Source: a virus. Taken from it: 35,137 nucleotides of DNA. This document shows, piece after piece, positions 16,174 to 25,218 of the stretch (positions within the stretch are counted from its first letter, which is position 1; each line of letters starts with the position of its first letter). The position numbers were made by a program, and so were the translations under genes. The stretch covers positions 1 through 35,137 of the IMG/VR virus record IMGVR_UViG_3300030202_000906, one strand, 5' to 3'. The notes under the pieces are model-generated. The model was not told where the DNA came from. It did no database searches and saw only the letters and a list, made by a program, of their open reading frames with translations.

Positions 16174-18143
16174 TTATATGGCCCAATTCCTTCAATTTTA
16201 TACGTTTTCATTTTACTTAAAGAATCAGCAAATTTAGGAAACAAACTTGGATCAGATTTTACAGCATCCATTATAGATTTAATAGGATCTAGTTCATTTA
16301 TTGGTAAATTACCTGCTCTTTTTTCTAAAGTAATAAAATCTTCTATATAAGAAATTTCTAACATTTCTTTAAAAGTTGATTCTTGTTCTTTTATTATTGA
16401 TTTAGCTTTTGTAACAATTTCTGAATATGTAGCATTAGCATTTTCAATCAAATAATCATCTAAAGCATATACTGAAAGTTGGTAAGCATTAACTGCTTCT
16501 GCTGTATAACTATCGCTAACAGCTTTTCCTGCTTCAAATTTAAATCTACTTTTAAATAAAGCTTTGCTTTTTACAGTACCTTCATTTGCTTCTTGTCTAA
16601 GCGCAGCACGATAGCGTAAATAATCTTCTTTTGTTAAAAATTGTTTTTGTTTATTTATTGCTGCAAGTGTTAATTGATTTAACTCATTTAAAGTTTCTAA
16701 ACTATCTAAAACTTCTATAGAACTTTTTTCTGCAAAACTTATTTTTCCCGCATTACTTAATTCTTCTAATTCTTCATAAGCTTCTTCTTTAGCTTCTGTT
16801 GATTGCCAATAATTTGCATTGCTTAGTTGATTAGTTAAATTTGTTCTTTCTTTTAAATCTTCTGAGTTTATACGTTTTATATCTATATCTTTAAGATATT
16901 CTTCTAATTTATTTTCTTTTTCTTCATCTGCTTCTTTTCTTTGTGTTTCTATTTTTTTTGCAAAATCCATAGCATTTTTTGTTAACTCTTGTTTTTCATT
17001 AGGGTTTAATTCTGGCCATATCATTCTTAATATAGGATCAGTTATAAACCCATCAGTAATGCCTAAAGCAATAGCGTTAGCGTCAGGCGCAGATTGAATT
17101 AAACTTGTAATAGTATTGCTTGCTATTTTGTTAAATGCTTCTCTATTACTTGTAATAGCTTCGCTTATAGAAATAATTTGTTCATCTACTAATTTCATAT
17201 TTAATCCAGTAGTTATTTCTTTTTCCATTTTAGCTAATTTTTTGCCGTCATTATTTATAAAAAGTTTTAACCGTTTTACACGTTTTTTATGATCTGCATT
17301 GTTGCTGTCAGAAGGGTACATATCCCACCAACCTTCTTCATTAGCTTTATTAAACACTTCTTCTTCAGTATGTTTTTCTCCTTCCCAATAACCAGGAAAC
17401 ATATATATTCTACCATTTTCAGGATGTTTTACGCCTGTAATGTAAATTGTTGTAGTAGAACCGTCTGTATTTTCTAAATACGTTCCATTAGCAATACGTT
17501 CTCTATGATATTTTAAAATATTTACATCTTTGTCATCATAATGCGTAGGTATAGGAGTAAAATCAAAATTAGTGGTGTCTACAGCGTTTTTACCTGTTAT
17601 TTTAAAAATATTTTGTATACGATCATTATAAGGCATATCTGTATTAGACGCGTCTTTTATCGCATCTTGTAATTGCACATCAGTTATATTTTTAGTAAAA
17701 TCATTTATTCTATTAAGATTTTCTTTATTAAAAGTACCTTTACGATTTATTAATTTTTCTTGTGCGTGTAATTGAAATAATGCTAAAGAGTTTTTACTTA
17801 AATTTGGTCTTGCACGCTCATATAATGCTTGTGATTTTATTTCATAATGTCTTTGTGCTTCATGCGGATTAGTATTAGCTAGTTGGGTTGATTCTAAATA
17901 TAAATCTAGTAATTGGCTATCTAATTCTGTAACTGCTAATGCTGCTTCATTTTTATCGGCAAGCTGTTGTTTTTTAGTTTCTACTTCAAGCATATCAGCG
18001 CCAAAATTAAACATTGTTTGACCTGCTGATGCCAAACCTTGTCCAGCTAAAGCCATAACATTAGGATTAACTTGTGCTGTTAAATATCCAGCACCAGTTC
18101 GGTCTGTTCTTTGTAATTGTCGTCTATATGTAGGAACCTTCAC
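16170..18143 (-). CDS. Internal virion protein, gp15-like position
   Basis: 657 residues, predominantly helical and charged, with repeated coiled-coil stretches. The N-terminus MKVPTYRRQLQRTDRTGAGY followed by an Ala/Gly-rich helix (ALAGQGLASAGQTMFNFGAD) is typical of ejection proteins in podoviruses. Order in the operon (gp14-like, TerS-like, this, then the gp16-like proteins) supports a gp15 role in the ejection channel. The start overlaps the TerS-like stop by 4 nt (ATGA). The gene is strongly AT-rich compared with the head genes. Confidence 0.72.
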   Translation of the reverse strand: MKVPTYRRQLQRTDRTGAGYLTAQVNPNVMALAGQGLASAGQTMFNFGADMLEVETKKQQLADKNEAALAVTELDSQLLDLYLESTQLANTNPHEAQRHYEIKSQALYERARPNLSKNSLALFQLHAQEKLINRKGTFNKENLNRINDFTKNITDVQLQDAIKDASNTDMPYNDRIQNIFKITGKNAVDTTNFDFTPIPTHYDDKDVNILKYHRERIANGTYLENTDGSTTTIYITGVKHPENGRIYMFPGYWEGEKHTEEEVFNKANEEGWWDMYPSDSNNADHKKRVKRLKLFINNDGKKLAKMEKEITTGLNMKLVDEQIISISEAITSNREAFNKIASNTITSLIQSAPDANAIALGITDGFITDPILRMIWPELNPNEKQELTKNAMDFAKKIETQRKEADEEKENKLEEYLKDIDIKRINSEDLKERTNLTNQLSNANYWQSTEAKEEAYEELEELSNAGKISFAEKSSIEVLDSLETLNELNQLTLAAINKQKQFLTKEDYLRYRAALRQEANEGTVKSKALFKSRFKFEAGKAVSDSYTAEAVNAYQLSVYALDDYLIENANATYSEIVTKAKSIIKEQESTFKEMLEISYIEDFITLEKRAGNLPINELDPIKSIMDAVKSDPSLFPKFADSLSKMKTYKIEGIGPYK

Positions 18144-18562
18144 GATGCTTCAGCCTTTACTTCACCATTAGCCCAAGTTAAAGTAATAGCGCCTGTATTT
18201 GTGTCGCTATTTTCTTTTCTATCGCGTAAACCGTATGGTTGTATGCGGGCTAATGTCCATTTAAGAGAATCTATTTCTAATCTTCTTCTTTGTACTTCTG
18301 CGTTCATAAATCTAGGGTCGCCATCTTTATCTAGCGGTTGCATTGCTAATTCACTAATATGATCGCTGTAATATTCTGCTTGCATAACTCTGCCTCTACG
18401 GTAAATATCATACAATTCTGGGTCTTTTTGCACTACACGAATAATTTGTCTGTACGAAGGACACCAATTATTTTTACATATTTTTACAAGACTATCGCCA
18501 TTAGCCATTTCTTCTGCAATTTTTTCTAATAACTCAACTGTAATAATACTTTTTTTAGCCAT
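18140..18562 (-). CDS. Small terminase-like DNA-binding protein (Sf6-type TerS)
   Basis: 140 residues. The N-terminal helix-turn-helix region (about 5-45) reads TVELLEKIAEEMANGDSL-VKICKNNWCPSYRQI. A middle helix carries MQAEYYSDHISELAMQP, followed by a C-terminal segment with EVQRRRLEIDSLKWTLARI and QPYGLRDRKE. This is the Sf6/Bbp-type small-terminase pattern: HTH, then a helix, then the conserved R-L-x-x-D-x-x-K-W-x-x-A/S-K/R signature. TerS recognises the packaging site and loads DNA into TerL. Its placement between the gp14-like and gp15-like ejection genes, more than 9 kb from terL, is unusual. It could be a derived regulator, but the full signature argues for TerS. Confidence 0.75.
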   Translation of the reverse strand: MAKKSIITVELLEKIAEEMANGDSLVKICKNNWCPSYRQIIRVVQKDPELYDIYRRGRVMQAEYYSDHISELAMQPLDKDGDPRFMNAEVQRRRLEIDSLKWTLARIQPYGLRDRKENSDTNTGAITLTWANGEVKAEAS

Positions 18563-18574
18563 ATTTATTTACCC

Positions 18575-19075
18575 TTATGTCATCATTGTAGAATTAGATG
18601 CTATTTTACCAAAACCACTTAACAATGTTCCCATTGCTTGTGTTCGTGCAGCTTTTAATTGCGCTCTGCCTTCGTAGCGTTTTAAAGCTGCGGATAATTT
18701 CATATTAGTTGCAACTTCCATTTTTTCATTTTGTTTTACTTTTGTGTTATATTTAGCAATTTCCATGTCTTGTTGAAATTGTACTATGTTACGCATTTGT
18801 CTTTTTAATGGTGTTCCTGTTGCAGCCATCCATCCATTTTTTCCATAACCCATTTGAATTTTATCAGTAAGTTGCTTAAATTGTTCTTCTTGTTCAAGCG
18901 CTTGAAATCCTGCTATACGCCCTATTTGTTCTGCTTCTTTAGTAGCAACTTTAGCATTACGTTCCATAATACTAGCGTTGTAATCAGCTGCTGCTTTAGC
19001 GCCTTTTCCTCCTTTAATTGTTCCAAAAGCGCTTAGTGCTGTCCCTCCTACCATGAAAGCCTGTGATACACTCAT
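18575..19075 (-). CDS. Internal virion protein, gp14-like
   Basis: 166 residues. An Ala/Gly-rich hydrophobic N-terminus (FMVGGTALSAFGTIKGGKGA) leads into a long helical, Lys/Glu/Gln-rich body with YNASIMERNAKVATKEAEQI, and ends in TLLSGFGKIASNS. This pattern (short TM-like start, AxxYNAxxxxxNAxxA helix) is typical of gp14-like ejection proteins of podoviruses, which insert in the outer membrane during DNA delivery. It follows the Gp13-like acetyltransferase gene with a 4-nt overlap, the same order as in T7. Confidence 0.8.
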   Translation of the reverse strand: MSVSQAFMVGGTALSAFGTIKGGKGAKAAADYNASIMERNAKVATKEAEQIGRIAGFQALEQEEQFKQLTDKIQMGYGKNGWMAATGTPLKRQMRNIVQFQQDMEIAKYNTKVKQNEKMEVATNMKLSAALKRYEGRAQLKAARTQAMGTLLSGFGKIASNSTMMT

Positions 19076-19515
19076 GTTTTAAACCTTCCCATTACTAAAT
19101 AGTCTAAGCCGTCTGGGCCAAACTTTTTCATGTAACCTTCTTTTGTAAAGCCTACCAGTTTGGCAAACTTAATTGCTTCTGGCCAATCTGCACGCACATT
19201 AGCGTGTAAGCGTGTGTAATTGCCATTATCTTGTTTATCTTTAAAAATTTTCCTAACAAATCGTACAGCGCTTAATGTATGTTTTTGTATGCGATCCGCA
19301 CCAATAAACCACGTTTCACCTACACCATCCCATAATGGCATAATCCCGGCACAACCAACAATGTGTCCATTGTCTAAGCCTGTCCATGCGTCATAATGCG
19401 AAACTTTTTGTATATGCTCTTTCCATTCATGTTTTGGATATAATGTGCCTATTGATAGCTTTTTGTTATGTATTATATCGGCAGCATGTTCTGGTATAAA
19501 CGGAACAATCTTCAT
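19072..19515 (-). CDS. Gp13-like GNAT-fold protein
   Basis: 147 residues with the layout of the T7 gp13/DUF2833 family. It has a GNAT-like fold with beta strands DAWTGLDNGHIVGCAGIMPL and GETWFIGADRI, then a helix and RADWPEAIKFAKLVGFTKEG, the usual end of small acetyltransferase domains. Gp13 is needed for virion assembly in T7. Whether this protein acetylates anything is unknown. It overlaps the nozzle gene upstream by 4 nt and the gp14-like gene downstream by 4 nt. Confidence 0.82.
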   Translation of the reverse strand: MKIVPFIPEHAADIIHNKKLSIGTLYPKHEWKEHIQKVSHYDAWTGLDNGHIVGCAGIMPLWDGVGETWFIGADRIQKHTLSAVRFVRKIFKDKQDNGNYTRLHANVRADWPEAIKFAKLVGFTKEGYMKKFGPDGLDYLVMGRFKT

Positions 19516-22037
19516 TTATTTTGTATGTCTACAGAAGCGTATATACTAACAACCGTCATAGGCAACGGCTGTGATTGTTCAACTATAATACTGCCTTCTG
19601 TATCCCACTTAGGTTGCGCTTCAATCGTTTTATCGCCCGTAAATAATGGCACCGCTGTGTCCATTTTATCCGAACTGTCTCTAAATGGTACTGTGTCTAA
19701 ATTATCACTACTAGTACCAACCGAAGCGCCAACAGTTCTAAAAAATCTTACCGTTACATTATAAATCTTTTTAATCTTACCTTGTATTGTGCCTGTTGCC
19801 ATTGGCACTTCCATGCGTGGTGTTTTTAATGTTGACGTATATCCTAATCCTACATGCGCTTTAGTAGTAGCCCGGTCTAATGTTATAGCGCCAGATGCTA
19901 CAGTTTTTGTAGGATGCGCTGATCCTTCTTCTAAAACAGAAACGGTTTGGCCAACTAAATGATCTAAACCACTTATTGTTGATGCACTAGAACCAGAATA
20001 CGTTAATCCGCTATCGACAAAAAAAGCATCGGTAACGTCTGATCCAAAATCTGATAACGATAAAAATTCTACAAAACGTCTGGTTACACTATTAATAGTA
20101 CGTTTAACAACCATGTATAAATTGTCTTGGTTAAGTTCTCCAGGAATAGTTGCAATGTTTTCTACAAACCCATAATCGTAAGTCGTGCTTCCATCTACCC
20201 AAGTACCGCCTAATTTATGTTGATGCCACGCTACTACGTTTTCTTCTCTACGATATGTTAACCCTAACAGCCTGCCATCGCCTGTTACAGCCCATACAAT
20301 GCTGTCTGGCTCTTGTTGGTACGCTAACTCTATAATACCATTTTCTGTAACGTGGTCAGCTAATATTGTTAAGTCTGTTGCTTGGTAACTATCGGTATCA
20401 TACACATAATGCAGTTCTCTTATTTTACGTTTTGCCCGTTGCACAAATAATGTATATCCACCTATTTGAGCAGGCTGTGTATCAGCGCTACCATAACTCG
20501 CTTGTTTTTTAACCTGTGCATTTTCTGGATTTAACGGTTCATCCGTTCCAGAGGCTCGCACCACAAACTCACCGCCTGTTGTTCCTACTAATAAAGAACT
20601 GGCACTAGCTAAATACACAATACGATTAACTTGGTTAGAACCAATAGTGTAATTTAATGCACTAGCGTCTGTATCGCCTTCAGTAAAGTTTTCAAAATCA
20701 CCCGCTACACTAAAGTATAACGATTGCGGTTGTGTTGCTGTTCCTGCAAACACCAATCTTTGTTCATAAAAAGCGCAGGCTCTTGGATAGCCTGTTGTTT
20801 CACTAAATGCTCCTAATGACCAATCTTTAGTTGCGTGTAATTTACCGACTATTGTAATACTATTACTCGCTGATTCATTTACAACATCATCAACAGGAAC
20901 AAGTGTTATTTCATCGCTTGTTACTTTAACAATTTCATAATCGCCATTATTAGCACTATTCGATGCACCAGACACCGTAATAGTCATATTTTCTTTAAAA
21001 CCTTGTTCTATAAATTGTTTAGTACTGTCTCTTATAAAATCATTGTGTGATTTGCCTGTAGCATCAGGATCACCTTCAACAAAACTTATAGTACTCGCTG
21101 TGTATGTTGGTAATAATTCTGCTTGGCCTATTTCATCTGTTTGTACCGTAGTAACTACAGTTGTAGCATTAGTACGGCTTGTTATTTTAGCATAACCTTT
21201 GTATATCTTAATAGTACGACCAACATCAGTACTTACAAACAAATCAGCCGATGCTGTAATTGTGCAACTGCTACCAGTTCGTGCATTAGCTGTTAATGTG
21301 GTTGTTGTACTGTTTTCATCTAAATACGGGCCATTAACAAAACTTGGTGTGCTTAATGTCCATGTTGTATGCGCTGTTCGTGTTAATTTTCTTGGTTCAT
21401 GGTCAACGTGTGTTAAATACATAACATCCGCTGATTGTGTAAATTTTAAATCCGCTACTTGCGCTGTTGTGTACGGTGTTGTTACTTGAAATATTCTTGC
21501 AGAAGTGCCTGCTGATGAATACGCTGTATGACTTGTAGAATTAATATTATTGCCATCTACGTCTTGTATTTGAAAAGTATTTGTTGTTTTATTTTTTACA
21601 ACAAAAGTCTTACCGTTAACTTCTGTCATGCCTACTACGCTATTAATAATAACGTGGTCATCATTAGAATAACCATGACTATTAGCCGTAACAACTGCTG
21701 GATTAGCTTGTGTTATAGCAGAAATAGTTTTTGTTGATTCGGTAACAATACCGCCATCGCGAAATACTCTAAAATATAAATTACCAAATTCTAATATATA
21801 AGTATTAGCTGTAGTCGTATTAAACTCAAACGGTACTAAACGCACCGCTGCTGCACTTGATTTTACTTCATGTATAAACTTTGTACCCGGGCGTCTTGCT
21901 GCACCACCCGCAGGATGCACCATAAAGTTTGTTAAACTTTTAGCGGCATTAGTGTACCGTGTTAAATCGGTACGACCATCTAATAAATCACTTATTTCGC
22001 CAGAAGTGAAATTTGTAAAAGAAGTGGTGGCTCGCAT
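19512..22037 (-). CDS. Tail tubular protein B (nozzle), gp12-like
   Basis: 841 residues. The N-terminus has the family pattern FTSGEISDLLDGRTDLTRY, then NFMVHPAGGAARRPGTKFI. The middle has repeated beta modules (NDHVIINSVVGMTEVNGKTF), and the CAFYEQRLVFAGTATQPQSL segment is highly characteristic of podovirus tail nozzle proteins. The C-terminal part continues with IRELHYVYDTDSYQATDLT and LLGLTYRREENVVAWHQHKL. It forms the distal tail tube together with gp11. Its ATG overlaps the last base of the gp11-like stop. Confidence 0.92.
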   Translation of the reverse strand: MRATTSFTNFTSGEISDLLDGRTDLTRYTNAAKSLTNFMVHPAGGAARRPGTKFIHEVKSSAAAVRLVPFEFNTTTANTYILEFGNLYFRVFRDGGIVTESTKTISAITQANPAVVTANSHGYSNDDHVIINSVVGMTEVNGKTFVVKNKTTNTFQIQDVDGNNINSTSHTAYSSAGTSARIFQVTTPYTTAQVADLKFTQSADVMYLTHVDHEPRKLTRTAHTTWTLSTPSFVNGPYLDENSTTTTLTANARTGSSCTITASADLFVSTDVGRTIKIYKGYAKITSRTNATTVVTTVQTDEIGQAELLPTYTASTISFVEGDPDATGKSHNDFIRDSTKQFIEQGFKENMTITVSGASNSANNGDYEIVKVTSDEITLVPVDDVVNESASNSITIVGKLHATKDWSLGAFSETTGYPRACAFYEQRLVFAGTATQPQSLYFSVAGDFENFTEGDTDASALNYTIGSNQVNRIVYLASASSLLVGTTGGEFVVRASGTDEPLNPENAQVKKQASYGSADTQPAQIGGYTLFVQRAKRKIRELHYVYDTDSYQATDLTILADHVTENGIIELAYQQEPDSIVWAVTGDGRLLGLTYRREENVVAWHQHKLGGTWVDGSTTYDYGFVENIATIPGELNQDNLYMVVKRTINSVTRRFVEFLSLSDFGSDVTDAFFVDSGLTYSGSSASTISGLDHLVGQTVSVLEEGSAHPTKTVASGAITLDRATTKAHVGLGYTSTLKTPRMEVPMATGTIQGKIKKIYNVTVRFFRTVGASVGTSSDNLDTVPFRDSSDKMDTAVPLFTGDKTIEAQPKWDTEGSIIVEQSQPLPMTVVSIYASVDIQNK

Positions 22038-22621
22038 TAGAACCTCGAATTAATAAACGTATTAGAGTGTAATACGCCATAATCAACGCCTTCTGTTCCA
22101 GGCATACCTTCAGTAGCGTCTACAAAGCGCGCTTCACTTAATTTTTGACTATACATTTCCCACATAGTTGCTGTTAAAGCATTATTATTTGTAATTGCAT
22201 ACGCTATATCTGCTGCTAATCGTGCAGATAAACATTCTATTAATAACATATCATATTCGTTAGGGTCAGTTATACGCCCTACATATTTTATCTTCATAGT
22301 AGAATTATTGGAAGCTATTGTTCTTCCTTCTACTTTAAAATCTGTATCTAAATCTTCTACTCGTAAAACACGCAAACAATAAGGATCTGTTGGTAAATTA
22401 AAAGCATACGTATATTCCCAATCAGGTGCTGTAGTGTTTTGCGCTAAAGATGCTCTTTTTACTAAGCAATTCCAAGGATGCGCTCTAAATACTGAATCAC
22501 GGACAAACTCGTAGCGTTGGTTACAGATACGAGCAGCAACACTATCTTCTGTTAAAGAATTAATGTTAGATGCGCCTAAATTATTTAATGCACTATTTGC
22601 TATATCAACGTCTGAAGCCAT
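22037..22621 (-). CDS. Tail tubular protein A (adaptor), gp11-like
   Basis: 194 residues with the tail-tube A signature: DIANSALNNLGASNINSL, ICNQRYEFVRDSVFRAHPWN, KRASLAQN, YAFNLPTDPYCLRVLRV and ECLSARLAADIAYAIT. It forms the adaptor ring between portal and nozzle. It follows directly after the terminator at 22633-22671, so it may be expressed at a lower level than the head genes unless a promoter lies between them; I see none that is convincing. Confidence 0.92.
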   Translation of the reverse strand: MASDVDIANSALNNLGASNINSLTEDSVAARICNQRYEFVRDSVFRAHPWNCLVKRASLAQNTTAPDWEYTYAFNLPTDPYCLRVLRVEDLDTDFKVEGRTIASNNSTMKIKYVGRITDPNEYDMLLIECLSARLAADIAYAITNNNALTATMWEMYSQKLSEARFVDATEGMPGTEGVDYGVLHSNTFINSRF

Positions 22622-22632
22622 TGTTTTTTCCT

Positions 22633-22671
22633 AAATAAAAGGGAGAGAGCAGCATAACGCTTGCTCTCTCC
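22633..22671 (-). terminator. Intrinsic terminator after the head-protein genes
   Basis: On the minus strand GGAGAGAGCA and TGCTCTCTCC make a perfect 10-bp stem with a 10-nt loop (22642-22671), immediately followed by CTTTTATTT. It lies between the decoration-protein gene and the tail adaptor gene inside the late operon. This is the usual position for a partial terminator that raises capsid expression relative to tail genes. Confidence 0.85.
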
Positions 22672-22679
22672 AATTTGTA

Positions 22680-23138
22680 TTAATCAATAACGTAAAGCAT
22701 TTTTAGTTCGACTAAACCAGTACCATTGGCACCAGCAATACTTACAGTAACAGGAATTCCATCACCGTTTGCGTCAACAACTGAATTTCTGCCAAGCGCT
22801 GCCGTTGCTGCTATATCAACTGTAGTAATTGATGTAGAAGCGGCTGCTGCTTTATACTCGTCAACGTCAGCTGCTACCGCAGTTCCCGCTGCATTTGTAT
22901 AAGCTGCATGGCCTACAGATGCTGTTGTAGAAGAACCTAAAGCCACATGTACTAATTCACCAGACAGTATTCTTGCACCGTTTGGTAAATTAAACATATG
23001 AATGTCTGATTGTTCAGCAGATGCGGTATAAGAACCGTATGCTACACGAACACGACCAGCCAATTCAATAGGCTTTATTGCTTCAGTCGGATTATTTTGA
23101 TCCCATTTAGTCTTTTGATCAGAATACACTGTACCCAT
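22680..23138 (-). CDS. Probable capsid decoration/head structural protein
   Basis: 152 residues, Ala/Thr/Val/Gly-rich, with no membrane segment. It includes IELAGRVRVAYGSYTASAEQ, MFNLPNGARILSGELVHVAL, a variable alanine-rich middle and IPVTVSIAGANGTGLVELKM, suggesting a mainly beta fold. It lies 14 bp downstream of the major capsid gene and before a terminator, so it is co-expressed at high level with the capsid. Proteins with this pattern following the capsid gene in podoviruses are usually head decoration or minor head proteins. The assignment is contextual. Confidence 0.65.
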   Translation of the reverse strand: MGTVYSDQKTKWDQNNPTEAIKPIELAGRVRVAYGSYTASAEQSDIHMFNLPNGARILSGELVHVALGSSTTASVGHAAYTNAAGTAVAADVDEYKAAAASTSITTVDIAATAALGRNSVVDANGDGIPVTVSIAGANGTGLVELKMLYVID

Positions 23139-23152
23139 TATATAATCCTCCC

Positions 23153-24010
23153 TTACTCGTTACAAGCTATTTGCACAACTTTTTCTTCTTCCATGCGGGT
23201 TGCCCCAATAGACATGCAATAGTAAACTTGTGTGCTGTAGCTTTTGTCCGCTCTTTCCGTAATTTGAGCGTTGACATCTTTGCCAATTCCTAATTTAACG
23301 CCATCTTCTGCCCAGGCTGGACATAATCTGGATGTACCATCGTCAGTTAGACGATTAGTAACGATAAATTTAAAACCAATAAAAGTGTCTATATCACCTT
23401 GAACAAGCGCTTTAACAGTATTAAAGTCTGCTGAAGTAACTGTTGTATTATTTAACAGATCTTCAATTTGTTCTGGTGATACCGCTATGTATCTCGGAAT
23501 AGACGGATCGATTGAATTAGCGTCAAGAATTTTCTTAGCGCTTACTAATTTAGCAATAGTCAAACCTGCGGAACCATGAGCAACTTTTTGCCCTGCTGGT
23601 AAAGCTGTAGCTGTTGTACCTGCTTTGCCTGTTTGTGCATTACCGTTCATTGCGGCAATAATCACATCATCCATTGATCTTCCCATCGCTGCTGCTGCTG
23701 CTCTTGCATAAGTAGAAGTTGGATCTGCAAGCATTCTGACTTTATCAACAGAATCTATAAGATCGGCCCACTCATAATCGCTAAGAGTAACCATACGTCT
23801 CGTATGTGGAGTTTCCATTAACGGTGTGTCTCCATGACGAGTTGTACGAACAACAGCGGCTGCTTTTCCGACTTGATCGAAAAATGCTTTCTCTCCAGTA
23901 ATAGTCTCTGAATCTACACCACCACGCAAAAGGGAACCCATTTGCTGAGATAACATAGTAATATTCGAAGAAAATTGCTGAACGAAAGCTGTACTCACTT
24001 GTGTAGACAT
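23153..24010 (-). CDS. Major capsid protein
   Basis: 285 residues. Position between scaffold and tail genes, a strong ribosome site (GGAGG five bases before ATG) and motifs of the Bbp17/podoviral capsid group support the call. The motifs include TAFVQQFSSNITMLSQQMGS, SETITGEKAFFDQVG, TPHTRRMVTLSDYEWADLID, MGRSMDDVIIAAMNG and GFKFIVTNRL. These fit an HK97-like fold with an N-arm, E-loop and P-domain, but without a protease-cleaved delta domain; assembly instead uses the separate scaffold encoded just upstream. Confidence 0.93.
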   Translation of the reverse strand: MSTQVSTAFVQQFSSNITMLSQQMGSLLRGGVDSETITGEKAFFDQVGKAAAVVRTTRHGDTPLMETPHTRRMVTLSDYEWADLIDSVDKVRMLADPTSTYARAAAAAMGRSMDDVIIAAMNGNAQTGKAGTTATALPAGQKVAHGSAGLTIAKLVSAKKILDANSIDPSIPRYIAVSPEQIEDLLNNTTVTSADFNTVKALVQGDIDTFIGFKFIVTNRLTDDGTSRLCPAWAEDGVKLGIGKDVNAQITERADKSYSTQVYYCMSIGATRMEEEKVVQIACNE

Positions 24011-24085
24011 ATAAGCCTCCGTGTTATAAGTTAATAAAAAAACAAGTGCTACCCTGTATTACAAGACACTTTAACATTAAGTATG

Positions 24086-24117
24086 CTACCTCCAACTTGA
24101 CGCTGTTGGCTCGGTAG
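24086..24117 (-). promoter_or_regulatory. Hairpin in the scaffold-capsid intergenic leader
   Basis: CTACC (24086-24090) pairs with GGTAG (24113-24117), and CCAAC (24092-24096) with GTTGG (24105-24109), around an 8-nt loop. No U-tract follows on the minus strand, so it is not an intrinsic terminator. The 122-bp gap it occupies is the longest in the head operon, and the hairpin may stabilise or process the capsid mRNA. I see no good promoter in the gap. Confidence 0.4.
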
Positions 24118-24132
24118 GGGCTTACGCTTATC

Positions 24133-24978
24133 CTACTCCTCGACTTCTGGATGTAAATATTCCATTAGTCGTGAAACTTCTGCGACAGCTGCTGCATGAT
24201 CTGGATGTTTATTGTTCCAGTACGGGCCTTTATCTTTAGGATCGCCACGCAACATTGCTATTTCTTTTTGTGCATCTTCTGGTGTAAGAGATGGCGTTTG
24301 TTTAGCGCCAATGATCTTATCTTCTCCTACTTTAGAATTTATATAATTACCTATGTTGGCCATAGTTTTTATAAACTCTGGAGAATTACCTAATGCAACA
24401 CCATCTTTTGTCATTATTTCTGCAAAACCTTCTGGGGCAAACTGCTCTAGTATGCCTTTAGCTTCGTCTAATTTCTGATCAAACGCTTTACCCCATTCTT
24501 TTTTAAGGGTAACTTCGGTTTCGCTTTTTTGTATTTCTATATCTTGTTCACTTAATTCTTCATTTACAGGAGCCATTTCGCCTGTTTTAGCTATATACGC
24601 TTCATATATCTTTTGCGCTTGGCGGTTATTTAATCCTGCATCATGTGCTAAATCTTGGTACCAACTTTTAATATCGCCATCAATAGCTTCTGTTCCTTCA
24701 GGATTTTTTAAATCATATCCTTCTGCTGCTTCTGGCCGACCGAGTTTAGTATATACACCGTTCCAATCATCATCATTAGCCCAGTTACCAGGAATAGCTA
24801 TTTTCTCGGCACCGACCATAGATTGTGCATGAATGGCTGTTTTGGCTAATGTTTCTACATCATCCATATTGTGTATTAAACTGTTATTTTTTATATCGTC
24901 TGGGAGACTTGCTTTCCAATCAGACGGTGCTTCCCCAGTTTCAACTACTGGAGCATCCGCTACCTGTTCTTCTGCCAT
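24133..24978 (-). CDS. Capsid scaffolding protein
   Basis: 281 residues, acidic and largely helical, located just upstream of the capsid gene. It starts with an acidic Ala/Glu/Val segment, then has SDWKASLPDDIKNNSLIHN and DDVETLAKTAIHAQSMVGA. IPGNWANDDDWNGVYTKLGR, a hallmark of scaffold/capsid-assembly proteins in podoviruses, follows. The C-terminal part is LRGDPKDKGPYWNNKHPDH. It guides procapsid assembly and is absent from mature heads. Confidence 0.9.
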   Translation of the reverse strand: MAEEQVADAPVVETGEAPSDWKASLPDDIKNNSLIHNMDDVETLAKTAIHAQSMVGAEKIAIPGNWANDDDWNGVYTKLGRPEAAEGYDLKNPEGTEAIDGDIKSWYQDLAHDAGLNNRQAQKIYEAYIAKTGEMAPVNEELSEQDIEIQKSETEVTLKKEWGKAFDQKLDEAKGILEQFAPEGFAEIMTKDGVALGNSPEFIKTMANIGNYINSKVGEDKIIGAKQTPSLTPEDAQKEIAMLRGDPKDKGPYWNNKHPDHAAAVAEVSRLMEYLHPEVEE

Positions 24979-24984
24979 GTGTTA

Positions 24985-25218
24985 TTATCCTTCCGCTATT
25001 GTTTGTTGGTTTTTTTTATCTTCTCTTAATAAATGCAGTACATATAAGACCACACTTCTTTGCCCCTCATGGACAAAACTCAAATCCCGGTTGTTATCAA
25101 CAAATGTCATTGTATCAATATGGAACCGTTCTTTTAAATCTTCTAAGATTTGTTTGCCGTCATCGGTTGCAAACATTCTTTTATAAGTTTCTAATCTATC
25201 GGTTTCTGTTTTAAACAT
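24985..25218 (-). CDS. Bbp19-like phage protein
   Basis: 77 residues matching the Bbp19 domain pattern: a helical start, FATDDGKQILEDLKERFHID, a SFVHEGQRSVVLYVLHLLRED core and a short polar tail. Bbp19-like proteins are encoded near the portal and scaffold genes of Bordetella phage BPP-1 relatives; their role is unclear. The ATG follows the upstream gene's stop with no gap. Confidence 0.85.
   Translation of the reverse strand: MFKTETDRLETYKRMFATDDGKQILEDLKERFHIDTMTFVDNNRDLSFVHEGQRSVVLYVLHLLREDKKNQQTIAEG

Noticed and set aside
24011-24132. Promoter directly before the capsid gene
   Set aside because: A TATAAC-like box near the ATG lacks a convincing -35 at the right distance.
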